Source of the DNA: Candidatus Woesearchaeota archaeon
Lineage (GTDB): Archaea > Nanobdellota > Nanobdellia > SCGC-AAA011-G17 > GW2011-AR17
Reading direction: 5' to 3'
NCBI GenBank assembly: GCA_003694495.1
Contig: RFJO01000078.1
Coordinates: forward strand, 1 to 6,700
DNA length: 6,700 nt
The notes below the pieces were generated by a model. The model saw nothing but the letters and a program-made list of their open reading frames with translations, had not been told where the DNA came from and searched no databases. Both the position numbers and the translations under genes were made by a program. Below, piece after piece: positions 1 to 5,494 of this stretch (positions within the stretch are counted from its first letter, which is position 1; each line of letters starts with the position of its first letter).

Positions 1-119
1 ATCCCAAACTCTAACAACAAGTGACCCACAGAAAAGACTTGTCCACCACAAACAGCACAAAATAAATCTTATGAAAATATAATGTCCTCACTTCCGTTTA
101 TTGATTTAGACGTGCTCAT
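1..119 (-). pseudogene. Possible broken small CxxC gene, runs off left edge
   Basis: Reading leftward from ATG at 119-117 gives 16 codons (MSTSKSINGSEDIIFS), then TAA at 71-69. The same frame then stays open to the edge and reads DLFCAVCGGQVF and onward, including a Cys-x-x-Cys-Gly pair typical of zinc ribbons. A TATA-like box at 141-150 is centred about 26 bases upstream of this ATG, the same geometry as the other first genes here. No usual start codon lies between the TAA and the CxxC. It could be a disrupted gene, a base-call error, or a chance open frame. The opposite strand also has an open frame from base 2 to TAA at 80-82, so even the orientation is uncertain. No family is recognised. 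Confidence 0.22.
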
Positions 120-140
120 AAATCCATAGTTAAATACATC

Positions 141-150
141 TTATATTTAA
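141..150 (-). promoter_or_regulatory. Putative archaeal TATA box for the left-edge frame
   Basis: Minus-strand TTAAATATAA, centred about 26 bases upstream of the ATG at 119. This is the distance expected for a leaderless archaeal start. It lies in the otherwise featureless AT-rich gap downstream of the YggS-family gene. Confidence 0.35.
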
Positions 151-188
151 CTTTATTTACTAATTATTAGGTTTTTTATCTAACGATA

Positions 189-860
189 TTAAGAAAAAAC
201 TTCCCTGAAAAAGTCAGCAATGTCTCCAACAATCTGTTCAAGAAAGCCTTTGTTGCGTTTACCATAAATTGCAGTGCCTAGCCTGACCATGTTAGAACCT
301 TCTTCCAAAGCTGTCTTATAATCATTAGACATGCCCATGGATAAGTAAGGCAGCTTAAGCTTGGAGTTCAAGTTGGACATTCTTTTAAACGACAACCTAG
401 GATTTTCAATGTCGGCAATGCACATTAAACCAATCACTTCCAAATGCCTTAACCCTGTGAGCTCATTATAAAACATCCTTACATGCTCTGGCTCGACGCC
501 GTGCTTGTCACCGGAAACATTAACCTGGATCATGACTTTGATTATCTTTTCCTGATGCTCAGCTGCACGATTGATCTTCTTTGCCAATCTTAAAGAATCT
601 ACAGTCTGGATTACGTCAAACAACCTTACAGCTTGACTGACCTTGTTACGCTGCAAATGGCCAATAAAGTGCCATTTAACTTTTCTGCCTATGTGCTTAA
701 ACTTTTCTTCAGCTTCCTGAACATAATTTTCGGCGATGTCAGTAACACCATAAGAAACAGATTCAAGTATTGTTTTAGCAGGGACGCCTTTTGTGACCGC
801 AACTAATTTTGCGTTGTTAAGTTCAAGCTTTGAAAGGTTTTCACGAATAGACATAAACAT
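189..860 (-). CDS. yggS: YggS/PLPBP-family pyridoxal-phosphate homeostasis protein
   Basis: This is a member of the YggS/PROSC (PLPBP) family: a single TIM-barrel domain that binds pyridoxal 5'-phosphate and helps keep free PLP and amino/keto-acid pools in balance, with no established catalytic reaction. Seen in the sequence: VAVTK with the Schiff-base lysine at residue 24, AENYVQE (43-49), WHFIGHLQRNK (63-73), the GLM strand (144-146), and the phosphate-binding stretch SMGMSNDY (174-181) followed by VRLGTAIYG (192-200). At 223 aa it is close to family length, with a slightly short middle and an amphipathic tail of about 20 residues after the barrel. It lies 20 bases downstream of the 201-aa gene and may share its transcript. 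The start is either ATG 860 or ATG 854. A weak TATA-like stretch at 878-887 fits ATG 854 better, giving MSIRENLSKL. The family call is firm. Confidence 0.93.
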   Translation of the reverse strand: MFMSIRENLSKLELNNAKLVAVTKGVPAKTILESVSYGVTDIAENYVQEAEEKFKHIGRKVKWHFIGHLQRNKVSQAVRLFDVIQTVDSLRLAKKINRAAEHQEKIIKVMIQVNVSGDKHGVEPEHVRMFYNELTGLRHLEVIGLMCIADIENPRLSFKRMSNLNSKLKLPYLSMGMSNDYKTALEEGSNMVRLGTAIYGKRNKGFLEQIVGDIADFFREVFS

Positions 861-880
861 AATAGGAAAACTAAAGTAAT

Positions 881-1486
881 TTAAAACTTACGCTTTTTGA
901 AACCTTGCCTGAACCACCTTTTCATTGCATTAACCTCGTCCTCATGGGTATAACCTCTCACCACAGGGTGTTCAAGAACTTCACCTTCAAGGTTTTTTCT
1001 TACTGAATTTACTATGCGGTTTCTTAAATCTTCATCAATATTAGGAAAATTCTGGCTCAGGTCAAAGTTTAGCATAAACTGGAATTGCTCAGAAAAATGC
1101 TCATAAGCGTGCAAATCAATTAAGTCATTGCCTTTACAGACTTTTACCAGGGGTTCCTCTTCAATATAATCTAACGCACTATATTCTAAGGCTGTAACAA
1201 GGTAACGTAATGTCTCAGAATAAGGAAAATTGCCCTTGTCTGAACTCTCAAAAAAATATTCAAATACTGGCAAGTATTGCATTTCAGCCGGTGAATAGGC
1301 TTGCATTATGGCGTTAACCAAGTTTGGATTGGTAGCGTCAGCTAAATCCTTATAAAAATCATAGGCTGAAGATATTAGGCTAAGTTCGTTTGACGGGTCC
1401 TTGAATACGTGAAGATTTAAATCATCATATTCTATCCTAAAATTGTCTGAACCCGCTTCCGGAAAGATTACAGTGTGGTATGCCAT
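881..1486 (-). CDS. Unrecognised acidic 201-aa protein, first gene of a unit with yggS
   Basis: No family is recognised. The protein is acidic through most of its length, looks largely helical and is rich in aromatic residues. It has no signal peptide or membrane segment and should be cytoplasmic. Its end is sharply basic (KRWFRQGFKKRKF), which might contact RNA, DNA or acidic lipids; that is inference only. Only one cysteine is visible and no catalytic motif stands out. I chose ATG at 1486, giving MAYHTVIF. An in-frame TTG at 1492 would add two residues, but the TATA box at 1511-1520 is centred about 29 bases from this ATG and fits a nearly leaderless start. The gene diverges from rpsB and is followed after 20 bases by yggS, which suggests co-transcription. 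It may be a lineage-restricted protein. Confidence 0.8.
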   Translation of the reverse strand: MAYHTVIFPEAGSDNFRIEYDDLNLHVFKDPSNELSLISSAYDFYKDLADATNPNLVNAIMQAYSPAEMQYLPVFEYFFESSDKGNFPYSETLRYLVTALEYSALDYIEEEPLVKVCKGNDLIDLHAYEHFSEQFQFMLNFDLSQNFPNIDEDLRNRIVNSVRKNLEGEVLEHPVVRGYTHEDEVNAMKRWFRQGFKKRKF

Positions 1487-1510
1487 TTTCAATACTAATG
1501 CACTTAAATA

Positions 1511-1520
1511 CTTTATAAAT
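1511..1520 (-). promoter_or_regulatory. TATA box for the 201-aa gene and yggS
   Basis: Minus-strand ATTTATAAAG, centred about 29 bases before ATG 1486. A second AT-rich box (TATTTAAG, 1503-1510) lies too close to serve that ATG. Together with the rpsB box it makes a divergent promoter region of about 100 bases. Confidence 0.6.
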
Positions 1521-1557
1521 CATTTGGTTTGAGAATTTTTTAATATAAACCACAACA

Positions 1558-1567
1558 TTTATAAATA
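1558..1567 (+). promoter_or_regulatory. TATA box for rpsB
   Basis: TTTATAAATA is centred about 26-27 bases upstream of ATG 1589, so transcription should begin at or next to the start codon and give a leaderless mRNA. No Shine-Dalgarno motif is present before the ATG. Confidence 0.65.
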
Positions 1568-1588
1568 ACTTAAATTTCCGAATAGTGT

Positions 1589-2206
1589 ATGAACGATATG
1601 GAAATAAAAGATACAGGGGACTTTTTAATACCTTTAGATAATTATCTTAAGGTTGGTTTGCATATTGGAACAAAGTTTAGAACAAAGTATATGGAACCTT
1701 TCATATATAAAATAAGAAGCGACGGGTTGGCTGTGCTTAACGTGAAAAAAATTGATGAAAGGATAGAAATTGCGTCAAAGTTCTTATCACAATATGAGCC
1801 AAACGAAATACTTGTAGTGTGCAGAAGAGAAAACGGGTGGAAACCTGTAAAATTATTTTCTAAGCTTACCGGCGTTAGAGTTATAGCAGGAAGGTATAGG
1901 CCTGGAATGCTTACTAACCCTAACCTTGACAACTTTACTGAAACTAAAGTGCTGTTAGTGGTAGACCCTTGGCCTGACAAGAATGCAGTCAAGGATGCAG
2001 TGGCAATGGGTGTACCGGTTGTAGCGTTGTGCGATACAAACAACGAGTCAAACATGATTGATTTGGTTGTCCCGTGCAATAATAAAGGTAAAAAGTCGTT
2101 GGCTTTATTTTTCTGGGTGTTGACAAAAGAATACCTGAAAAACAGAGGGTTGCTGAAAAAGGGCGAAGAACTTAAAGCAACGCTTGAAGATTTTACACCT
2201 GAATGA
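1589..2206 (+). CDS. rpsB: Small ribosomal subunit protein uS2 (S2, archaeal type)
   Basis: uS2 is a protein of the small ribosomal subunit, bound near the junction of head and body. The archaeal/eukaryotic signature is clear: YLKVGLHIGTKFRTKYMEPFIY (part, from residue 19), IEIASKFL, GRYRPGMLTNP (101-111), VLLVVDPWPDKNAV, MGVPVVALCDTNN, and VPCNNKGKKSLALFFWVL near the end. At 205 aa it matches archaeal S2 and lacks the bacterial coiled-coil insertion. ATG 1589 is chosen because the TATA box at 1558-1567 places the transcript start there. ATG 1598 (residue 4) is an alternative that would leave a 9-base leader. Its stop overlaps a tiny ATG frame, and a zinc-ribbon gene begins 5 bases later. Eno, rpoK and rpoN, often near rpsB in archaea, are not seen here. 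Confidence 0.97.
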   Translation: MNDMEIKDTGDFLIPLDNYLKVGLHIGTKFRTKYMEPFIYKIRSDGLAVLNVKKIDERIEIASKFLSQYEPNEILVVCRRENGWKPVKLFSKLTGVRVIAGRYRPGMLTNPNLDNFTETKVLLVVDPWPDKNAVKDAVAMGVPVVALCDTNNESNMIDLVVPCNNKGKKSLALFFWVLTKEYLKNRGLLKKGEELKATLEDFTPE

Positions 2207-2210
2207 AAAA

Positions 2211-2336
2211 ATGACACATTGTAACAGATGTGGGGAAGATTTTGACAATTTTTTTAATGGTGTACATTGGTGCACCAACTGCGGTAAACAGTTTGCTATT
2301 GACATTAACATGCTTAAAAAAGAAACTGAATCTTAG
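2211..2336 (+). CDS. 41-aa four-cysteine zinc-ribbon protein downstream of rpsB
   Basis: A 41-residue frame reads MTHCNRCGEDFDNFF and then HWCTNCGKQF, with cysteine pairs C4-x2-C7 and C21-x2-C24: a complete knuckle set for one structural zinc ion. H3 and H19 lie beside the cysteines. The tail is charged and carries no other motif. Its role is unknown. Its position directly after rpsB, with a 4-base gap, suggests shared transcription and perhaps a ribosome- or RNA-polymerase-associated job, as many tiny archaeal zinc ribbons have; that is inference. It does not match RpoP or L37Ae-type ribbons that I recognise. The last 23 bases overlap the tail of the convergent 99-aa membrane-protein gene. 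ATG 2203 would overlap the rpsB stop but encodes only MKK before TGA. Its A6 run is one base short of fusing it to this frame. Confidence 0.7.
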   Translation: MTHCNRCGEDFDNFFNGVHWCTNCGKQFAIDINMLKKETES

Positions 2337-2613
2337 ATATTTCTAAAGTTAATGTTTTTATAAAAACAGAAATTATCAGCAAGAAAAATAATAAACCTAA
2401 AACAATGTTCACAAACCCAAAAATCCTTGCAGAGTTCTTAAACGCCATTATGCCAGAATAAAGTAAAAGTAACGCAAACAAAATGCCCATTGCAAAAATG
2501 AGTACCTTAACCAATTGGGACGAATTGATCAAAATTAAAACTGCCTGGGATATCAAAAAATAACAAATTGTTGTAAGTATACCGATTAAGCCCCAACGTG
2601 TGCCGTTGTTCAT
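2314..2613 (-). CDS. Small membrane protein, three predicted helices (99 aa)
   Basis: No family is recognised. Three hydrophobic segments are visible at about residues 8-29, 34-58 and 64-88. Short polar links lie between them (NSSQ near 30-33 and KNSAR at 59-63), and there is almost no soluble domain, so this should be an integral membrane protein. The positive residues K59 and R63 sit in the second loop and would favour that loop facing the cytoplasm. The gene follows the 62-aa membrane protein and the exported EEP lipoprotein on the same strand, 39 bases after the former. A TATA box in that gap suggests it can also be transcribed alone as a leaderless mRNA. The last codons contain a T6 run that could aid termination, and the tail overlaps the convergent zinc-ribbon gene. 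Confidence 0.72.
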   Translation of the reverse strand: MNNGTRWGLIGILTTICYFLISQAVLILINSSQLVKVLIFAMGILFALLLLYSGIMAFKNSARIFGFVNIVLGLLFFLLIISVFIKTLTLEISKIQFLF

Positions 2614-2636
2614 AAAATATCTATAAAATTCATTAA

Positions 2637-2645
2637 CTTAAATAT
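2637..2645 (-). promoter_or_regulatory. Putative TATA box for the 99-aa membrane-protein gene
   Basis: Minus-strand ATATTTAAG, centred about 28 bases before ATG 2613, with no Shine-Dalgarno motif between them. It points to an internal leaderless promoter within the three-gene minus-strand cluster. Confidence 0.45.
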
Positions 2646-2652
2646 GTTGCGT

Positions 2653-2841
2653 TTATCTTCTAAAAATATACATCGAAATTATGAAGGCAGTTATGCCTAA
2701 AGCTAAAGATATCGTGAAAATTATGTTAGATGATATGGTAGTGTAGTTTTTGATAAATAATGTGAAAAATATGGCTAAAACGAAAATAATACTCGAAAAA
2801 AATACAGATATCAAAAAGTTTTGCTTATCTTTATTAAGCAT
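2653..2841 (-). CDS. Small membrane protein, two predicted helices (62 aa)
   Basis: No family is recognised. After a short charged start (MLNKDKQN), hydrophobic segments span about residues 9-30 and 39-60, and the protein ends FRR. The charged start and end suggest a hairpin with both termini in the cytoplasm. Its ATG overlaps the last 8 bases of the EEP lipoprotein gene. A GGAG motif at 2849-2852 lies 7 bases upstream, inside that gene, so translation is probably Shine-Dalgarno-driven and coupled. The tight overlap suggests the two products are made together. Whether they act together, for example by anchoring or export of the lipoprotein, cannot be told from sequence. Overlap and RBS make it more credible than its length alone. 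Confidence 0.72.
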   Translation of the reverse strand: MLNKDKQNFLISVFFSSIIFVLAIFFTLFIKNYTTISSNIIFTISLALGITAFIISMYIFRR

Positions 2842-3778
2842 CTTTAAACTCCAATGTGCACATTAAGCCTAAATGGTCAGAATACGGGTAATGAAATGTG
2901 CGGTAGTTTGTAATGCTTAAGTTTTCTGTTGCAAAGATGTGGTCAATATCCTTTACAGGCTTGTGCGCCTGGTAGGTGTACATGCCAAAATTCTTGGGCG
3001 GGGCGTGAAGTATGTTGTAAGATAATATCTTGCGTATGGGTTTTGAGGAGTGACGGGAATTGTAGTCGCCTGGAGAAACAATGTATCTTTCAGGGTCTGA
3101 GTAGTATAACCTGGACACATAATCCATCAAGTCTTTAACCTCTTCCATTCGTATGTCAATAAAACTGTCGTCAAAATGGTTAACAATCGTGTCAAGCCTG
3201 CGTTTGCCAACCTTTATGCTAACATGAATGAAATCCTTGAATACATGCCTTAGCCTCCCAAATATTCCATACCTTGTGCCAAATATGTGACGGTGGAGAG
3301 CTTTCATTGGATGCCTTGAAATGACGGCGTTGCCTGTTGTCCATGCAGCAGATTTGAAGTATTGGTCAAACACTGCATAGTTATAAGGATGGCCTAAGGC
3401 TTTAGCGATTGTCTCTGGCTGGTTTAGGCCGCCTGTCTTGGCAGTGCCTTTATAGTCTACCTCGCTTAAGCATAACACGTCTATATCGTTATCATGCATT
3501 ATCTTGGCAAGGTACTTTGCACGGAAAAGGGCTTTATCCCTAGAAATTATCGCCCAAATGTTGTCAGTGTTGCCCCTTAGGTCTGCAGCGTTTAAGTAAG
3601 CAAAGTTGATTTTTCTTATATCTTCAGTGGAAGAATAGTTGTCATAAGAACAGCTATTGTTGTATGTGCGTAAGGAAAAGATGCCGGTGCAGCCTGACAA
3701 TGCTAAAGTTCCTGAAAACATAACAGAAGCTTTCAAAAAATTTCGCCGAGTAATACTTTTATCGTCATCATCTGACAT
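2834..3778 (-). CDS. Tat-exported lipoprotein, EEP-superfamily hydrolase
   Basis: This is a metal-dependent phosphodiesterase or phosphomonoesterase of the endonuclease/exonuclease/phosphatase (DNase I-like) superfamily, predicted to act outside the cytoplasmic membrane. A twin-arginine signal is visible (TRRNFLK, 10-16), then a hydrophobic stretch and a lipobox-like LSGC with Cys30, so the mature protein is probably lipid-anchored. The catalytic set appears complete and in order: N63, E106 in CLSEVD, H201 in NHFDD, D238 and N240 in GDYN, D279-H280 in DIDHIF, and D301-H302 in SDH. GNAVISRHP (149-157) is also typical of the fold. At 314 aa it is one full domain plus signal. The substrate is not decidable: extracellular DNA/RNA, sugar phosphates and phospholipids are all possible. 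It is first in a unit with two small membrane proteins and divergent from the CoaD-CoaE fusion. Confidence 0.92.
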   Translation of the reverse strand: MSDDDDKSITRRNFLKASVMFSGTLALSGCTGIFSLRTYNNSCSYDNYSSTEDIRKINFAYLNAADLRGNTDNIWAIISRDKALFRAKYLAKIMHDNDIDVLCLSEVDYKGTAKTGGLNQPETIAKALGHPYNYAVFDQYFKSAAWTTGNAVISRHPMKALHRHIFGTRYGIFGRLRHVFKDFIHVSIKVGKRRLDTIVNHFDDSFIDIRMEEVKDLMDYVSRLYYSDPERYIVSPGDYNSRHSSKPIRKILSYNILHAPPKNFGMYTYQAHKPVKDIDHIFATENLSITNYRTFHYPYSDHLGLMCTLEFKDA

Positions 3779-3796
3779 TATCTTACTTTGTAAGAA

Positions 3797-3808
3797 CTTA
3801 AAATATTT
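3797..3808 (-). promoter_or_regulatory. Putative TATA box for the EEP lipoprotein gene
   Basis: Minus-strand AAATATTTTAAG, centred about 25 bases before ATG 3778, in the 77-base divergent gap shared with the CoaD-CoaE fusion. The exact box is uncertain because the whole gap is AT-rich. Confidence 0.45.
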
Positions 3809-3824
3809 AAAATTAACTGAGAAA

Positions 3825-3835
3825 TTTTTATATAT
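3825..3835 (+). promoter_or_regulatory. TATA box for the CoaD-CoaE fusion gene
   Basis: TTTTTATATAT is centred about 26 bases upstream of ATG 3856, and no Shine-Dalgarno motif precedes the ATG. This predicts a leaderless transcript. Confidence 0.6.
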
Positions 3836-3855
3836 CTAAAACCTATTAAAACCAT

Positions 3856-4914
3856 ATGCAAAGGACATTTTTCCCTGTTTCTGCTGACCCAATAACAAAC
3901 TGGGAAGTTAATGCAGTGAATAAGCTTAAACAAAAGTTCGATAAAGTTGTTGTTGGTATTGAAAATAATGAAACTTATACATTTACACTTGAAGAAAGGT
4001 TAGACATGGCAAAAAAATGCTTAACTGACGTTGAAATTGTAACCGTTAAGGGTTATCCTGAAGATTTCGCAGCCGAAAATAATATGCATGTTTTAGCCGT
4101 TGCCTACAGACATTATGATGAACATAAATGGGAACGGATAAAAAAATGTTATAGCCTTGGGCTGGATGTTTTTATACAAACTGGAGATTATTTGCTTGAA
4201 AGGATTACAACAGATTATGTGAAAACATTGCAACAAGATTATAAAGATGTTGTAAAATTTGTGCCGTTATATGTTAAGCAAAAGCTTGAAGAAAAAATAT
4301 CTAAACAATATATTATAGGCGTAACAGGAGAAATTGCCTCAGGGAAAACTTTCCTTTGTAATGAATTAAATGATCTGGCGCGGTTAAACTCTGTAAGATA
4401 CCATCATGTTAACTTAGATGTTGTTGCAAAAAATGTGCTTTATGCCAATAAACAATTGATTGGCAAAACGTTTGGAACATACTTAGTAGAAAATGGCAGG
4501 TTAAACGTAAAAAAACTTGCAGAAATTGTGTTCAGTGATAAAATGCAGCTTGAAAAACTAAACACAGTTATGAAAGACCCTATATTGAAAGAAATCAAAA
4601 AAGAGTTGAAGACTAAACAAGGCATTATAACGCTTGACGGAGCGTTGATTGTTGACCATAACATAACTTACCTCTGCAATAACAATGTTGTACTAATAAA
4701 TGTGGATAGAGCTACACAAGAAGAAAGGTTAAAACAAAGAGGATTAACAAAAAGCCAAGCTGTAGCAAGGTTAAACTCGCAAGACTGCTTTAAACTGAAA
4801 AAATTTAAACTTGAAGAAAAAATTAAAAAAGATAACTATGGAAAAATATTTAACGGCAACGTTGAGCCTAGCATATTGTTTAACCAAATACTAGATTATT
4901 TTCATTTGCGCTGA
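3856..4914 (+). CDS. CoaD-like / CoaE-like fusion protein with altered adenylyltransferase site
   Basis: Two domains resembling the last two steps of CoA synthesis are joined. Residues 1-148 align along their length with bacterial phosphopantetheine adenylyltransferase (CoaD): FPVSADPITN (6-15), YTFTLEERLDMA (41-52), an ITT-VKTL stretch (117-125) and VKFVPLYVKQKL (133-144). But the TNGH motif reads TNWE (His to Glu17), the lysine before FTLEER is gone, and the CoaD R88 position is V82. Residues 152-352 resemble dephospho-CoA kinase (CoaE), a P-loop kinase: GVTGEIASGKT (155-165), NLDVVAKNV, NGRLNVKKLAEIVF (213-226), ITLDGALIV and RLKQRGLTKSQAVARLNSQ (291-309). The P-loop is intact, while the usual HP is DP (241-242). 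Archaea normally use other enzymes for both steps. The kinase half may be active and the first half regulatory or repurposed. The gene ends in a 13-base convergent overlap, next to a T5 run at 4917. Confidence 0.85.
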   Translation: MQRTFFPVSADPITNWEVNAVNKLKQKFDKVVVGIENNETYTFTLEERLDMAKKCLTDVEIVTVKGYPEDFAAENNMHVLAVAYRHYDEHKWERIKKCYSLGLDVFIQTGDYLLERITTDYVKTLQQDYKDVVKFVPLYVKQKLEEKISKQYIIGVTGEIASGKTFLCNELNDLARLNSVRYHHVNLDVVAKNVLYANKQLIGKTFGTYLVENGRLNVKKLAEIVFSDKMQLEKLNTVMKDPILKEIKKELKTKQGIITLDGALIVDHNITYLCNNNVVLINVDRATQEERLKQRGLTKSQAVARLNSQDCFKLKKFKLEEKIKKDNYGKIFNGNVEPSILFNQILDYFHLR

Positions 4915-5492
4915 GATTTTTCGTAAAGGATCCTTGCCATGCCGCCTGGGTAAAATAAGTATTCAAGAGTGGGATACTGAAACGTGCCGCCCCAACTTGA
5001 CAACGAAGTTACCTTAACAATTCTGAAGTATTTTTGCTGGGTAAAGCCCCGGACATTGCTCGGTGATAAATTTAATGCTATAGAAGCAGACGCCTCAAAG
5101 TCGTAAACTTTGCCGTTGTCTGAGTATTGCAACCATTGGTGGTCAAGAGTTTTGCCATTATAATTTATCTCGCCTGAAGCGAACCTGACTTTGTCTAGCA
5201 AATCTTCACGGCCGTTTGATGAAACAAGTTGCCTGTAAATGGAAAATGTTGATTCTGATAAGGCTACGCATTCAGAAGATTTAGGAGAAAAACGCTGGGC
5301 TAAAGAGTTTGACAAAGCTAAAAATTCTAAGGTTGATAAGTCATGCAAGTTATGGTAGTTGTCAAGGTTTAATTGAACATGATTTCTATGTCTAAAATTA
5401 TAACGTATAGTGTCAATACATGCAGGAGAAAATTGGTTCAATGACAATAATAGTGAAGAATAAAGTAAAATGCGTTTAAGCAAAGAAGGCAT
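4902..5492 (-). CDS. Predicted exported protein, transglutaminase-like Cys-His-Asp arrangement
   Basis: No exact family is recognised. A signal-peptide-like start is visible: K6-R7, a hydrophobic stretch (about 8-18), and then SPAC near 22-25, where cleavage or lipidation of Cys25 could occur. The mature part contains SSECVALSE with C75 at the start of a helix, DHQWLQY with H118, and VYDFEAS with D131. This order and spacing resemble the catalytic triad of transglutaminase-like/papain-fold proteins (Cys at a helix start, His-x-Trp strand, Asp strand). Peptidase or crosslinking activity is inference. Translation begins 2 bases after the uS7 stop. AGGT at 5497-5500, 4 bases upstream of the ATG, serves as a Shine-Dalgarno motif inside rpsG, so it is probably coupled to the ribosomal genes. 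EF-2 or EF-1A more often follows uS7 in archaea. Its end overlaps the convergent CoaD-CoaE gene. Confidence 0.75.
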   Translation of the reverse strand: MPSLLKRILLYSSLLLSLNQFSPACIDTIRYNFRHRNHVQLNLDNYHNLHDLSTLEFLALSNSLAQRFSPKSSECVALSESTFSIYRQLVSSNGREDLLDKVRFASGEINYNGKTLDHQWLQYSDNGKVYDFEASASIALNLSPSNVRGFTQQKYFRIVKVTSLSSWGGTFQYPTLEYLFYPGGMARILYEKSQRK

Positions 5493-5494
5493 CT

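Noticed and set aside
1642..2311. Long minus-strand open frames opposite rpsB
   Set aside because: They are antisense shadows of a clearly conserved uS2 gene and its zinc-ribbon neighbour. They are Ser/Phe-rich and carry no motif.
2929..3138. Plus-strand open frame opposite the EEP gene
   Set aside because: It lies entirely within the EEP catalytic domain on the other strand, with no motif or promoter of its own.
3755..3778. DDDDK sequence at the N-terminus of the EEP lipoprotein, resembling a protease cleavage tag
   Set aside because: It precedes the RR motif as part of the charged Tat n-region. The similarity is coincidental.
3657..3839. Plus-strand 60-aa frame crossing the divergent promoter region
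   Set aside because: It is antisense to the Tat signal region and runs through the TATA boxes of both flanking genes; no motif supports it.
4440..4664. Minus-strand frame opposite the CoaE-like domain
   Set aside because: It is a shadow of the conserved kinase domain, of Ser/Phe-rich composition typical of antisense frames.
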